From the NCBI GenBank assembly GCA_945881885.1, contig CAMCVI010000005.1:62001-126000 (forward strand): DNA of 64,000 bases, given 5' to 3'. The notes under the pieces were generated by a model that was given only the letters and a program-made list of their open reading frames with translations, was not told the origin of the DNA and did no database searches. Numbering within the stretch: position 1 is the stretch's first letter; each line of letters opens with the position of its first letter. The translations under genes and the position numbers were made by a program. This document shows positions 1-11,058 of this stretch, piece by piece. The stretch comes from Chryseobacterium gleum. Lineage in GTDB: Bacteria > Bacteroidota > Bacteroidia > Flavobacteriales > Flavobacteriaceae.

Positions 1-438
1 ACTAAAATCAAAAGGCATAAATTCTTGTCCTAATAATTCGTAAACAGGTTGTTTTAAACCTGCCATTTTTAAACCAATAATAGTTTCTTTTTTTTGGCCT
101 TTTTCGATAGAAATTGTGGCTACTTTTTCGGTTTGATAAATGTGTTGTTTGGCAATAATTTTCTTAAATTTATAACTAGAAGAATCTATAATAAATTTCG
201 TTTTTTGCTTGTTTTTAAAAACCGTATCTATTGACGCAGAAATAGAATCTGGATAAGCTGAAACAATTGATTTCTCGTAAAAAGTATAACTAAAATCAGG
301 AGTTTTAAATTGGTTATTTGTTAAAACACCAATAACATTGCGAACTAATTTTTCTGAGTTTTCATTCTGTTTTACAGCAAACTTTTGAGCATGCGCTCCA
401 AAAGAAAGTAAAAAAATAATCCACAACAGTATTCTCAT
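1..438 (-). CDS. DUF5686 / CarboxypepD_reg-like family protein, partial (C-terminus runs off left edge)
   Basis: Minus-strand ORF starting at CAT 436-438 and open to the window edge: MRILLWIIFLLSFGAHAQKFAVKQNEN...IIGLKMAGLKQPVYELLGQEFMPFDF; signal peptide; resembles flavobacterial DUF5686 N-terminal region. Confidence 0.65.
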   Translation of the reverse strand, partial: MRILLWIIFLLSFGAHAQKFAVKQNENSEKLVRNVIGVLTNNQFKTPDFSYTFYEKSIVSAYPDSISASIDTVFKNKQKTKFIIDSSSYKFKKIIAKQHIYQTEKVATISIEKGQKKETIIGLKMAGLKQPVYELLGQEFMPFDFS

Positions 439-471
439 TTAGAATAAATTAAAAGCAAATATACAGATAAT

Positions 472-507
472 AAAAAAGCGTCCAATTACTTGCACGCTTT
501 TATTTTA
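472..507 (-). terminator. Intrinsic terminator downstream of superoxide dismutase
   Basis: Inverted repeat AAAAGCGT ... ACGCTTTT with T-tract on the minus strand just after the SOD stop. Confidence 0.6.
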
Positions 508-520
508 TTTTTGAGAAAAT

Positions 521-1129
521 TTATTTCGATTCGTTAAAACGTTTAGTTACCTCGTCCCAGTTTATTACATTAAAAAAAGCTTCAATATAATCAGGTCTTC
601 TGTTTTGGTAGTTTAAATAATAGGCGTGTTCCCAAACGTCTAATCCTAAAATAGGTGTTCCGCCACAACCAATACCTGGCATTAAAGGATTATCTTGATT
701 TGGTGAAGAACAAACTTCAACTTTTCCGCCTTTTTGCACACAAAGCCAAGCCCATCCAGAACCAAAACGAGTAGCTGCAGCTTTAGCAAATTCTGCTTTA
801 AAAGCATCAAATGAACCATAAGCTGTGTCAATTGCAGCTGCTAATTCGCCTGTTGGTAAACCACCACCATTTGGTGACATAACGGTCCAAAATAAATTAT
901 GATTGTAAAAACCACCACCGTTATTTCTAACAGGCATATTATTCATATCCAAATTGGCCATAATGGCTTCAATAGATTTTCCTTCTAAATCTGTTCCTGC
1001 AATAGCAGCATTTAAATTTGTTGTGTAAGCATTATGATGTTTTGTATGGTGAATTTCCATAGTTCTTGCATCAACATGTGGTTCTAATGCATCATATGCA
1101 TATGGTAATTGCGGGAGTTCAAAAGCCAT
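521..1129 (-). CDS. sodB: Superoxide dismutase (Fe/Mn family)
   Basis: [40 protein letters not shown] and [22 protein letters not shown] are classic Fe/Mn-SOD signatures; metal preference not determinable, symbol tentative. Confidence 0.95.
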   Translation of the reverse strand: MAFELPQLPYAYDALEPHVDARTMEIHHTKHHNAYTTNLNAAIAGTDLEGKSIEAIMANLDMNNMPVRNNGGGFYNHNLFWTVMSPNGGGLPTGELAAAIDTAYGSFDAFKAEFAKAAATRFGSGWAWLCVQKGGKVEVCSSPNQDNPLMPGIGCGGTPILGLDVWEHAYYLNYQNRRPDYIEAFFNVINWDEVTKRFNESK

Positions 1130-1234
1130 AATTTACTATTTTTAATTGATTAATTATTTTTTTCAAATTTATAACTTTAACTTTGAAAATAAAATTTTTC
1201 GGTCTTAATACTTTCTTAAAAGTTTATTTATAAT

Positions 1235-4200
1235 ATGGCATTTCAACTATATAACGCTTCAGCTGGTTCTGGCAAAACTTATACCTTAACAAAAGAGTAT
1301 TTAAAAATTTTATTGGTAGCTCCTGCCAACGATACTTATAAAAAAATTCTAGCCATTACTTTTACCAATAAAGCGGTTGAAGAAATGAAGAGCCGTATTA
1401 TTGATAGTTTAATTGCGTTTACAAAAAATGAAGTTACTGAAAAAACCGCTAATTTTATGCAAGAAATTGCTACTGAAATAAAATTAGATGTGCCTACAAT
1501 CCAACAAAAATCCAGAAAAATTTTAAAGAATTTAATTCATAATTACGCGGCGTTTGATATTTCAACTATTGATAAATTCACACACAGAATAATTAGAACA
1601 TTTACGCACGATTTAAATTTACCTACTAATTTTGATGTTACTTTAGATACAGATGAACTATTAAAAAACGCCATTGATGTAGTGGTTGCCAAAGCAGGCG
1701 AAGACGAAGAATTGACTCAAATATTAATCGATTTTGCAAAGAGCAAAACAGATAATGATAAAAGTTGGGATGTAACATTAGATTTATATGAAGTTTCAAG
1801 ATTAATATTAAACGAAGAGCATTTTTTCAATTTTGGAAAATTAAGTGATAAATCAGTTGATGATTTTTCTAAAATTGCTGAAAAAATTAAGTTAAAAGTT
1901 GAAGCGAATACCAAAAAAATAAAGGAAAACGCGAAATTAATTTTAGAGGATTTTACCTCAAATAATTTAACAGATGCTGATTTTGACCGCAAAACATTTT
2001 ACAATCACGTTGTCAATTTGTTTCACGAAAAAGCAACCGATTACGATTTTGTAAATGAAAAAGAAATATTGGTTCCTAAAAAATCTAATAATTTAGAAGT
2101 TATTACACGTTTTTTACCTTCTTGGAAATTAAAATTGACTACAATCTACAAAGCAAAAAACGAAAATGCATTATTTGATTTGGTTCTTAAAAATATGATT
2201 CCGTTGTCGCTAATCAATGTAATTTACAAAGAATACAAGCAATTACAAGAAGACCAAAATGTATTGTCTATTTCCGATTTTAATACGATAATTCACAACG
2301 AAATTAAAGACCAACCCGCTCCTTTTATCTATGAGAGATTAGGCGATAGATATCGTCATTATTTTATAGATGAGTTTCAGGACACTTCACAGTTACAATG
2401 GGAAAATTTTATACCGCTTATTGATAATGCCTTGGCAAGTGAAGATTTAGACGGCACAAAAGGGTCGTTAATGATTGTAGGAGACCCAAAACAATCTATT
2501 TACCGATGGCGTGGCGGAAAAGCAGAACAATTTATCGATTTAAGTACGAATGCAAATCCGTTTTCCAATAAAGAAAAATCTGTAAAAAATTTACCAAAAA
2601 ATTACAGAAGTTATTCGGAAGTTATCGATTTTAATAATCAATTTTTTCAATTCCTTTCGGAAGAATTTACCAATGAAGCGTATCAAAAATTATATAAGGA
2701 AACCGCTGGTCAGGAAACAAATGAAAAAACAGGCGGTTTTGTATCGGTTACTTTTTTAGATGATACCATTGAAATTAACGAGGAAATTTCCGATGATGAA
2801 ACCATTACCGAAAAAGACAAACAATATTTGTCTAAAACTTTAGAAATTATTCAGCAATCTCTTGCAAATGGATTTGACTATTCAGACATTGTTTTATTAA
2901 CTCGAAAAACTAAAAATGGCGTTTTATTGGCTAATTTTTTAACCGAAAATAATATTCCAATTATTTCATCGGAAACATTGCTAATTCAAAATGCTTCGGA
3001 AGTAAAATTTATTATCAATTTTTTAGAATATTTGGATAGTGCCAACAATCAAGAATCAAAAATAAATTGGTTGTATTTTGTAGCAACTACAAAGGTTGAT
3101 AAAGATAAAATTCATGACTTCATAGTAGGCGCAAAAGACTTATCGGAAGCGGATTTGCAAAAATATTTAGCGTCATTTAATTGTGAAATATCCTTTGAAA
3201 ATTGTAGAAAAAAATCACTTTACGAAGCTGTTGAAAATATTGTAAATGTGTTTTTAAAAGAAAAAACTACCATTTCCTATGTGCAGTATTTTTTAGATTT
3301 AGTTTTAGAACGAAACGTAAAATACCAAACCAGTATTGCTGATTTTTTAGAATATTGGAAAAAATCAGGATTCAAGCAAAGCATTCCCTCGCCAGAAGGA
3401 GAAAAAGCCATCCGAATTATGACCATTCATAAATCGAAAGGATTAGAATTTCCGGTGGTAATTTATCCGTTTGCCGATGACAGTTTGAATCCAAGAAGCA
3501 ATAATATTTGGATTCCAATGGAAGTCGAAAGTGTAGATATGCCACAAGCTTTGGTGAAAAACAATAAGATTTTAGAGAAATATAGTGGTCAAACTAAAGA
3601 AATTTATCAAACCAAATCGCAAGAAGAAATTTTAGACACCATAAATGTTTTATATGTTGCTTTAACGCGAGCGGAAGAACAATTACATATTATTAGTAGT
3701 TATAAAACAACCACAAAAGGCGAAATTTCAACTTCCAAAACGTTGGCTTCTTATTTCATAAATTTTTTGTCGCAAAAAGCAAATTTTTCAGTCGAACAAA
3801 AAGAATATACTTTCGGCAATCCAAAAAGACAATCGCAACCGAAATTATTTGACAAAAATAAAGCAGAAATTCAGGCTGTAAACAATGCATTAGATTTTTC
3901 TTCGATAAAAATAGCAAAAAAAGAGGCTTTAATGTGGGGCACTTTACAGCAAGATGCTATTGAGTTCGGAAATATAATTCATCAAATTTTATCTTATATT
4001 ACAACGAAAAATGATTTGCAACCTGCATTAATAAAAAGCTTAGATGAAGGTTTAATTCAACAATCGCAAAAAAGCATTTTTGAAGATAAAATAACACAAA
4101 TAATGAATCATCCAGAATTAGAAGCTTTTTTTAATCCTAATTACACCGTTTTTACAGAGCACAATATTATTTCGCCAAACGAAATCAATTTAAAACCAGA

Positions 4201-4378
4201 CAGGTTAGTAATTCACAATTCGGAAGCTTTTCTTATTGATTACAAAACAGGTGCGCAAGATGAAAAACACAAAATACAAGTAGAAAATTACGCCCGCGTT
4301 ATTGAAAAAATGAATTTAAAAGTTACTAAAAAAGTGTTACTATATATAGGAGATGAATTAAAAATTATACATTTGTAG
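1235..4378 (+). CDS. UvrD-like helicase / exonuclease (AddA/RecB-like)
   Basis: Walker A ASAGSGKT, YFIDEFQDTSQLQW (Walker B), GDPKQSIYRWRGG, MTIHKSKGLEFPVV, C-terminal nuclease-like FLIDYKTG. Confidence 0.9.
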   Translation: MAFQLYNASAGSGKTYTLTKEYLKILLVAPANDTYKKILAITFTNKAVEEMKSRIIDSLIAFTKNEVTEKTANFMQEIATEIKLDVPTIQQKSRKILKNLIHNYAAFDISTIDKFTHRIIRTFTHDLNLPTNFDVTLDTDELLKNAIDVVVAKAGEDEELTQILIDFAKSKTDNDKSWDVTLDLYEVSRLILNEEHFFNFGKLSDKSVDDFSKIAEKIKLKVEANTKKIKENAKLILEDFTSNNLTDADFDRKTFYNHVVNLFHEKATDYDFVNEKEILVPKKSNNLEVITRFLPSWKLKLTTIYKAKNENALFDLVLKNMIPLSLINVIYKEYKQLQEDQNVLSISDFNTIIHNEIKDQPAPFIYERLGDRYRHYFIDEFQDTSQLQWENFIPLIDNALASEDLDGTKGSLMIVGDPKQSIYRWRGGKAEQFIDLSTNANPFSNKEKSVKNLPKNYRSYSEVIDFNNQFFQFLSEEFTNEAYQKLYKETAGQETNEKTGGFVSVTFLDDTIEINEEISDDETITEKDKQYLSKTLEIIQQSLANGFDYSDIVLLTRKTKNGVLLANFLTENNIPIISSETLLIQNASEVKFIINFLEYLDSANNQESKINWLYFVATTKVDKDKIHDFIVGAKDLSEADLQKYLASFNCEISFENCRKKSLYEAVENIVNVFLKEKTTISYVQYFLDLVLERNVKYQTSIADFLEYWKKSGFKQSIPSPEGEKAIRIMTIHKSKGLEFPVVIYPFADDSLNPRSNNIWIPMEVESVDMPQALVKNNKILEKYSGQTKEIYQTKSQEEILDTINVLYVALTRAEEQLHIISSYKTTTKGEISTSKTLASYFINFLSQKANFSVEQKEYTFGNPKRQSQPKLFDKNKAEIQAVNNALDFSSIKIAKKEALMWGTLQQDAIEFGNIIHQILSYITTKNDLQPALIKSLDEGLIQQSQKSIFEDKITQIMNHPELEAFFNPNYTVFTEHNIISPNEINLKPDRLVIHNSEAFLIDYKTGAQDEKHKIQVENYARVIEKMNLKVTKKVLLYIGDELKIIHL

Positions 4379-4407
4379 AAAATTAAACAACCAACAATAT
4401 TAAAAAA

Positions 4408-5601
4408 ATGTACGGAAAAATTCAAGCACACTTACAAAATGAATTAAATACAATTCAAGAAAACGGGTTGTATAAAAAAGAACGCATTATCACTTCGCCT
4501 CAAGGTGCAGAAATAGTTGTAAATGGTGAAACCGTTTTAAATTTTTGTTCCAATAATTATTTAGGATTGTCTTCTCATCCAGAAGTAGTTCAAGCTGCAA
4601 AAGACGCTTTAGATTCTCACGGCTTTGGTATGTCATCTGTTCGTTTTATTTGTGGTACGCAAGATATTCATAAACAATTAGAAGCAGCAATAGCGGATTT
4701 TTATGGAACCGAGGATACCATTTTATATGCAGCCGCTTTCGATGCAAATGGCGGTGTTTTCGAACCTTTGTTAGGAGAAGAAGATTGTATTATTTCTGAT
4801 AGTTTAAATCACGCTTCAATTATTGATGGCGTGCGTTTGTGTAAAGCAGCACGTTATCGTTATGAAAATTCTAATATGCAGGATTTAGAAGCACAATTAA
4901 TAAAAGCCACAGAAGCAGGTCATCGTTTTAAGTTAATTGTAACAGATGGCGTTTTCTCAATGGATGGGCTAGTAGCACCTTTGGATAAAATTTGCGATTT
5001 AGCCGATAAATATGATGCATTAGTAATGGTAGACGAATGTCACGCCGCTGGATTTATTGGCGCAACTGGTATTGGAACTATAGAAGCAAAAAATGTTTTG
5101 GGCCGTGTAGATATTATTACTGGAACTTTAGGAAAAGCTTTAGGTGGCGCTATGGGTGGTTATACTACTGCAAAAAAAGAAGTAATTGAAATATTACGCC
5201 AACGTTCACGTCCTTATTTATTTTCAAATTCATTAGCACCATCAATTGTTGGAGCTTCTTTAAAAGTTTTTGAAATATTAAAAAAAGACACTTCATTAAG
5301 AGATCAATTAGAATGGAATACCAATTATTTTAAAGAAGGCATTAAAAAAGCAGGTTTAGATTTTATAGATGGCGATTCAGCAATTGTACCAATTATGTTA
5401 TACGATGCAAAATTATCTCAAGAAATGGCAGATGAATTGCTAAAACTAGGCATATATGTGATTGGATTTTTCTACCCTGTGGTTCCAAAAGACAAAGCCA
5501 GAATCAGGGTGCAATTATCTGCAGCTCACACAAAAGAACATTTAGACAAAGCCATTTCAGCTTTTACAAATGTGGGAAAAAAGTTAAACATTATTCAATA
5601 A
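4408..5601 (+). CDS. kbl: Glycine C-acetyltransferase (2-amino-3-ketobutyrate CoA ligase)
   Basis: PLP aminotransferase class [34 protein letters not shown]. Confidence 0.93.
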   Translation: MYGKIQAHLQNELNTIQENGLYKKERIITSPQGAEIVVNGETVLNFCSNNYLGLSSHPEVVQAAKDALDSHGFGMSSVRFICGTQDIHKQLEAAIADFYGTEDTILYAAAFDANGGVFEPLLGEEDCIISDSLNHASIIDGVRLCKAARYRYENSNMQDLEAQLIKATEAGHRFKLIVTDGVFSMDGLVAPLDKICDLADKYDALVMVDECHAAGFIGATGIGTIEAKNVLGRVDIITGTLGKALGGAMGGYTTAKKEVIEILRQRSRPYLFSNSLAPSIVGASLKVFEILKKDTSLRDQLEWNTNYFKEGIKKAGLDFIDGDSAIVPIMLYDAKLSQEMADELLKLGIYVIGFFYPVVPKDKARIRVQLSAAHTKEHLDKAISAFTNVGKKLNIIQ

Positions 5602-5668
5602 ACATAATTTGTTTAACATTTAATTATGAAAAAACAAACAAAAGTTTTGTGAATTACAAAAAACATAT

Positions 5669-5676
5669 TACTTTTG
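5669..5676 (+). promoter_or_regulatory. Putative Bacteroidota -7 element TACTTTTG upstream of ompA-family gene (TTG at 5647-5649)
   Basis: TTG-N19-TACTTTTG matches the TTG/TAnnTTTG Bacteroidota sigma consensus. Confidence 0.55.
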
Positions 5677-5719
5677 CTCTTAAATATATAATGAATTGTA
5701 ATTAAATTAAATAAAAAGT

Positions 5720-7147
5720 ATGAAACATTTTAACAAATTATTTGCTACTACTTTGCTGTTTGTTGGACTAGCGTCTCAAGCACAAGATAATGTTAATCCT
5801 TGGGCGGTGTCTTTTGGAGCAAATGCAGTAGACACTAGAGTAAGTGCTAGTAGAGGTGGATTAGGATTTTTTGAAAAAACCTTTTCTCAAGGATTGGATA
5901 TGAAAGATAATTGGAACTTAGTTCCTGCAGTATCTTACTTAAGCGTATCTAAATATGTTGGAGATGGTTTTTCTTTCGGAATGACAGGATCTTTCAACAA
6001 AATTACCAAATTTGTTGACTTTAAACCAACTGTTAAAGGTGCAGATGGAAGAGGAATGGTTGTTAGTAACCCAGGTGATTTAAACTATTATGGTTTAGAT
6101 GCTGCAGTTTCTTACAGCTTTAAAACTTTATTAAAATCTAAATGGTTTGATCCATCTTTAAATTTAGGTGGAGGTTATGTTTTTATGGGTGATGCTTCAG
6201 CAGGTACAGTTAACTTCGGTTGGGGATTAAACTTATGGTTTGCTAAAAATGTAGCTTTTACAATAGCTTCAACATACAAATCTAGTTTTGATGACAATAG
6301 AGCGCCTAACGCTGATATTCCAAAGCATTTCTTTCACCAAGCAGGTTTAAGATTCCAATTTGGTGCTAAAGATAGAGACGATGATGGAGTTATTGATTCT
6401 GAAGATACTTGTCCAGACGTTAAAGGATTAGAAGCTTTCCAAGGTTGTCCTGATACTGATGGAGATGGAATCCAAGATTCAACTGATGCTTGTCCAGAAG
6501 AAGCAGGTACTCCAGAAATGAATGGATGTCCTGACCAAGATGGTGATACTGTTGCTGATAAAGATGATGCTTGTATTGATGTAGCTGGTTTACCAGTTTT
6601 AAAAGGTTGTCCAGATGCTGATGGCGATGGAATTGCTGATCAAAATGACAAATGTCCTACTGTAAAAGGTGATAAAGCTAACGGTGGATGCCCATGGCCT
6701 GATACTGATGGTGATAAAGTTTTAGATAAAGATGACAAATGTCCTACTGTAGCAGGAACTGTTGCAAACAATGGATGTCCAGAAGTATCTGAAGACACAA
6801 TGAAAAAATTAAATGATTATGCAAAAACAATCTTATTTGATTCTGCAAAATCATCTTTCCAAGCACAAACATTACCTGTATTGCAAGCAATTGTTGCTAT
6901 CTTAAAAGAATATCCAACTGCTAAATTTGCTTTAGAAGGACATACTGATTCAGATGGAAAAGATGCAGCTAACTTAATGTTATCTCAAAATAGAGCTGCC
7001 GCTGTAAAATCATTCTTAATTGAAAACGGTGTTACTGCAGACAGATTAACTTCTGAAGGTTTTGGAGAAGCTAAACCAGTTGCTACAAATGCAACGAAAG
7101 CTGGAAAAGCGCAAAACAGAAGAGTAGAAGTTAAATTAATTAAATAA
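5720..7147 (+). CDS. OmpA family outer membrane protein with thrombospondin type 3 repeats
   Basis: Signal peptide; repeated DxDGDGxxDxxDxCPxxxG units; C-terminal OmpA domain [30 protein letters not shown]...[10 protein letters not shown]. Confidence 0.93.
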   Translation: MKHFNKLFATTLLFVGLASQAQDNVNPWAVSFGANAVDTRVSASRGGLGFFEKTFSQGLDMKDNWNLVPAVSYLSVSKYVGDGFSFGMTGSFNKITKFVDFKPTVKGADGRGMVVSNPGDLNYYGLDAAVSYSFKTLLKSKWFDPSLNLGGGYVFMGDASAGTVNFGWGLNLWFAKNVAFTIASTYKSSFDDNRAPNADIPKHFFHQAGLRFQFGAKDRDDDGVIDSEDTCPDVKGLEAFQGCPDTDGDGIQDSTDACPEEAGTPEMNGCPDQDGDTVADKDDACIDVAGLPVLKGCPDADGDGIADQNDKCPTVKGDKANGGCPWPDTDGDKVLDKDDKCPTVAGTVANNGCPEVSEDTMKKLNDYAKTILFDSAKSSFQAQTLPVLQAIVAILKEYPTAKFALEGHTDSDGKDAANLMLSQNRAAAVKSFLIENGVTADRLTSEGFGEAKPVATNATKAGKAQNRRVEVKLIK

Positions 7148-7167
7148 TTTTTCTCTCATAATATTTT

Positions 7168-7200
7168 AAAAAGGTCTCAATTTATTGAGACCTTTTTTTT
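7168..7200 (+). terminator. Intrinsic terminator after ompA-family gene
   Basis: AAAAAGGTCTCAAT-tt-ATTGAGACCTTTTTTTT. Confidence 0.85.
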
Positions 7201-7212
7201 ATCTTTATTGCC

Positions 7213-9999
7213 ATGGATGCATCATTTTTATCTAAATTGGCAAAAGAATTATTAATTAATAATTCTTCTTTACCAAAAACTATCATTGTTTTACCAAACA
7301 AAAGAGCCAAAATTTTTTTAATCGAAGCATTAAAAAAACAATCAACTAGTACTTTTTTAGCACCTAAAATAATAAGTATTGAAATGCTTATTGAGGAAAT
7401 TGCTCAGTTAAGATCTTTGGATAATATCGAACTTTTGTTTGAGTTTTATATGGTATATATAGATAATACTGAAAAGTCCAAACAACAAGATTTTGAAAAA
7501 TTTTCTGGTTGGGCGGTTACGCTAATTCAAGATTTTAATGAAATTGACAGGTATCTAATCAATCAGAATGAAATTTTTTCTTATTTATTAGATATTGAAC
7601 GCATCAAACATTGGACTCCAAATGTAAATAATCAATCTAAGTTAATTGAAAACCATTTAGAGTTTTGGAAATTAATGCCATTGTACTATCAAAAATTTAC
7701 CGAACATTTAATAAGTAAAAAAGTAGGCTATCAAGGTTTGTTATACAGAAGAGCAGCCGAAAATTGTGTTGCTTTTGCAAAAAAAACAGCCGACAATACT
7801 TTTGTATTTGCAGGTTTTAACGCCCTAAATGCTTCAGAAGAATCAATAATTAAATGTTTGTTAGAACATAATATTGCAACTGTGTTTTGGGATATTGACG
7901 GTGTTTTTTTAAAAGACGAATTCCACGATGCCGGTTTGTTTTTGCGTCGAATAAAAAAATCTTGGAAACATTTTGAAACGCATCCTTTTAATTGGATTAC
8001 AGACAGTTTTTCAAATGACAAAAATATTCAAGTAATTGGAACCCCGAAGTCTATTGGCCAGGCAAAAATTGCTGGAAAAATCATTGAAAAAATTGCAGCG
8101 GAAAACAATTCTTTAGAAAATACAGCAATTGTTTTAAGCGAAGAAAACATCTTACTTCCCATTTTAAATGCTTTGCCTGTTGAGGTTGAAAATTTGAATA
8201 TTACGATGGGATATTCTAGTAAAAATAATCCAGCACAAATTTTAATTTTTAAGATATTTCAGCTGCATTTAAACGCGCAAAATAGAAACAAAAAACAAAG
8301 TGTTTTTTATTATAAAGAACTATTAGAAATTTTAAATAACCCATTAATAGTTTCATGTATCAATGCGAATGAAGTAGTAAAAATCATCAAAAATTCTAAT
8401 TTAACTTTTATAACAAGCAATCGACTTGGCGAATTATACTCAAAATACGATTTATTAAATAATGAATTAGTTGCTCACTTGTTTTTCAATTGGAATGTAT
8501 CGGTGCCTGAAATTTTAGAGAAGTTAAAAGCTATTCTTATTTATATTAAAACACATTTAAGTAATCAAAATGAACAAGATAAAGTTACTAAAGCGTTTGT
8601 TTTTTCAATCTATAATGTGGTTTTAAAAATTACAAATTATTATGAAACCTATCAAAATATTGCAAATTTAGAAGTATTATTTTCTATTTATAAGCAGGTA
8701 ATAAATCAAGCGCAAGTTTCCTTTGAAGGCGAACCGCTAAAAGGCTTGCAAATAATGGGAATTTTGGAAAGTAGGGTTTTAGATTTTGAAAACGTAATTA
8801 TTACTTCTCTTAACGAAGGCAAATTACCAGGTGGAAAATCGAACTCTTCCTTTATTCCATACGATGTAAAATTAGAAAAAGGCTTACCAACTTACAAAGA
8901 GCGCGATGCCATTTTTACCTATCACTTTTATCGTTTGTTGCAACGTGCGAAGAACATTTATTTATTGTACAACACCCATTCAGAAGGCATTGATGCTGGC
9001 GAAAAAAGTCGTTTTATAACTCAGTTGGAAATAGAACATTTGCCAAATCACAACTTCAAAAAAGTGTTTTATAATGCCATAAAACCAGATACAATTTATC
9101 AACCAATTGAGATTATAAAAACGCAACCAATTTTAGATAGATTAAAAGAAATTGCAACAATTAAAGGGTTTTCTCCTTCGGCTTTGACCAATTATTTACG
9201 TAATCCGATTCAGTTTTATTACCAACGTATTTTAGGTGTTCGTGAAAATGAAGAAGTAGAAGAAAACGTCGCGGCCAATACTTTAGGAACTATAATTCAT
9301 GAAGTATTAGAAAAAATGTACCAACCTTTTGAAGCCAAAAATATTCAAATTAAATCTTCAGATATCGATGTAATGATTCAGAATATTGAAACATTTACTC
9401 TAGAAAAATTTGTAGAAGTGTACAAAGAAGGCGACATTAAAAAAGGCAAAAATTTGATAGCTTTTGAAGTGGCCAAACGCAATATTTATAACTTCTTAGT
9501 GCAAGAAAAACTAAATATTGAAAGCGGTGACCAACTGTTTATTTTGTCTCTAGAAAAACCACATGAAACCATAATTGAACACTTAAATATACCATTTCCA
9601 ATAAAAATTGCTGGAAAAGTAGATAGAATTGAGTTGCGAAATAACACCATCAGAATCATCGATTATAAAACCGGAAAAGTAGAAGCAAACAAGCTTAAAA
9701 TAACAGCTTTTGATGGTTTGACTTTAGATGTTGCTAATGATAAAATTATTCAATTGTTGTGTTATGCCTTGATGTTTCAAAATAATCCATCTAAAGGAAA
9801 CTACAATATGGAAGTTGGGATTTTTTCTTTTAAAAACATGAAAGCTGGATTTTTACCTTTTACATTTGGCAAAGGAAGAGGCGTTATTGGCGAAACAATT
9901 ATTACAACAGAATTTTTGAATCAATTTACGGAAGAATTGGTGATTTTAATTCAAGAAATTTTAAATCCAGAAATTTCTTTTAAAGAAGTGATTAAATAA
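7213..9999 (+). CDS. PD-(D/E)XK nuclease family protein (AddB-like)
   Basis: IIVLPNKRAKIFLIEAL N-terminus, ITSLNEGKLPGGK, GFSPSALTNYLRNPIQFYYQRILGVRE, RIIDYKTGKVE nuclease motif. Confidence 0.85.
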   Translation: MDASFLSKLAKELLINNSSLPKTIIVLPNKRAKIFLIEALKKQSTSTFLAPKIISIEMLIEEIAQLRSLDNIELLFEFYMVYIDNTEKSKQQDFEKFSGWAVTLIQDFNEIDRYLINQNEIFSYLLDIERIKHWTPNVNNQSKLIENHLEFWKLMPLYYQKFTEHLISKKVGYQGLLYRRAAENCVAFAKKTADNTFVFAGFNALNASEESIIKCLLEHNIATVFWDIDGVFLKDEFHDAGLFLRRIKKSWKHFETHPFNWITDSFSNDKNIQVIGTPKSIGQAKIAGKIIEKIAAENNSLENTAIVLSEENILLPILNALPVEVENLNITMGYSSKNNPAQILIFKIFQLHLNAQNRNKKQSVFYYKELLEILNNPLIVSCINANEVVKIIKNSNLTFITSNRLGELYSKYDLLNNELVAHLFFNWNVSVPEILEKLKAILIYIKTHLSNQNEQDKVTKAFVFSIYNVVLKITNYYETYQNIANLEVLFSIYKQVINQAQVSFEGEPLKGLQIMGILESRVLDFENVIITSLNEGKLPGGKSNSSFIPYDVKLEKGLPTYKERDAIFTYHFYRLLQRAKNIYLLYNTHSEGIDAGEKSRFITQLEIEHLPNHNFKKVFYNAIKPDTIYQPIEIIKTQPILDRLKEIATIKGFSPSALTNYLRNPIQFYYQRILGVRENEEVEENVAANTLGTIIHEVLEKMYQPFEAKNIQIKSSDIDVMIQNIETFTLEKFVEVYKEGDIKKGKNLIAFEVAKRNIYNFLVQEKLNIESGDQLFILSLEKPHETIIEHLNIPFPIKIAGKVDRIELRNNTIRIIDYKTGKVEANKLKITAFDGLTLDVANDKIIQLLCYALMFQNNPSKGNYNMEVGIFSFKNMKAGFLPFTFGKGRGVIGETIITTEFLNQFTEELVILIQEILNPEISFKEVIK

Positions 10000-10004
10000 A
10001 TTTT

Positions 10005-10116
10005 AGCCACGAATTCTCGAATTTCCAATTTTGTTAGTTGTGATTCGTATCGTCTTTGTCGATAATTATTCGAATAAAAATTATTAAGTTTTAAGGTTCA
10101 TTCGGCAATTCGAGGC
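10005..10116. repeat. MITE-like dispersed repeat, copy 1
   Basis: GCCACGAATTCTCGAATT...GTATCG..GTCGATAATTA-TTCGAAT...ATTCGGCAATTCGAGGC: imperfect terminal inverted repeats and blocks shared with 56641-56736. Confidence 0.6.
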
Positions 10117-10173
10117 AAAATATAAAAACAATATAATTTGCGAGCTTTGCGAAAACCATTGCGTCCCTTACGG

Positions 10174-10953
10174 TTAGGTTTTCAAAAACCCAACTATAAC
10201 TTTTTCCAATTCCGCTTGGTTTTCAAGATGACTCATATGTCCGTCGTTGAAAGTAACTAATTTGACATCTGTGCCTTCAATTTGTCCTACATTTTCTTCG
10301 TAATTTAAAACAGGATCTTTTTTCCCTAATATCAATAAAATTGGATAGGTTGCAAAATGTAAAATTACCTCTCGGTCTTTTCTGAGTTTCATGCCTTCTT
10401 GAGCTGCAATAATTCCTTGTAAAGGTGTTTGCAGTGCTTCTTCCCGAACCCATTCAATTTGTGCAATCAATTTTTCTCTATTTTCTTCTGAAAATAAATT
10501 GGAAATACTCATCCTAACAGCAGCCACATAATTTTGTTTTACGGCTTTTATGGCACGCGTTCTATTTGCAATTCTTTCCTCGCTATCAGCCCGCGAAGTG
10601 GAATTTAATAATACCATACCTTTCATCATTTCAGGATATAATGCTGCAAAAGCTAAAGCCACATAACCACCCATAGAATGACCTACTATTATTGCTTTTC
10701 TGATTTTTAATTCGGAGATAACATGATGAACGGCATCCGCCATGTCTTCCATACTGTGAATATATCCTAAACAATCGGTTTGCCCGTGACCCAATAAATC
10801 TATACAAATCACTCGGTTTTTTTGAGTAATAACTGGCGCCAAATACTTCCACATCGTACTATTTTCCAAAAAACCGTGTAATAAAATAACCGCATTGCCT
10901 TTTCCTTGGTCGGTATAACTGATTTTAGTATTTTTGAAGTGGGTGGTTTTCAT
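10174..10953 (-). CDS. Alpha/beta fold hydrolase
   Basis: VILLHGFLENSTMW, GHSMGGYVALAFA; start moved to MKTTHFKNTK (10953) because the 18-aa upstream extension is encoded by a repeat. Confidence 0.88.
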   Translation of the reverse strand: MKTTHFKNTKISYTDQGKGNAVILLHGFLENSTMWKYLAPVITQKNRVICIDLLGHGQTDCLGYIHSMEDMADAVHHVISELKIRKAIIVGHSMGGYVALAFAALYPEMMKGMVLLNSTSRADSEERIANRTRAIKAVKQNYVAAVRMSISNLFSEENREKLIAQIEWVREEALQTPLQGIIAAQEGMKLRKDREVILHFATYPILLILGKKDPVLNYEENVGQIEGTDVKLVTFNDGHMSHLENQAELEKVIVGFLKT

Positions 10954-11058
10954 AAATACAAATGTAGAATTTAAACGCAAAGAGCGCAAAGTTTTTTCGC
11001 AAAGCACACAAAGTTTTTTGTGTTCAAAAAAAACGGCTCACTTTCGTAAACCGTCTAT

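Noticed and set aside
6379-6790. Internal repeats in the OmpA-family gene as a possible DNA repeat array
   Set aside because: Explained by thrombospondin type 3 Ca-binding protein repeats (DxDGDGxxDxxDxCP).
10631-10852. 73-aa minus-strand ORF overlapping the alpha/beta hydrolase in another frame
   Set aside because: Out-of-frame shadow; the hydrolase frame has full motif support.
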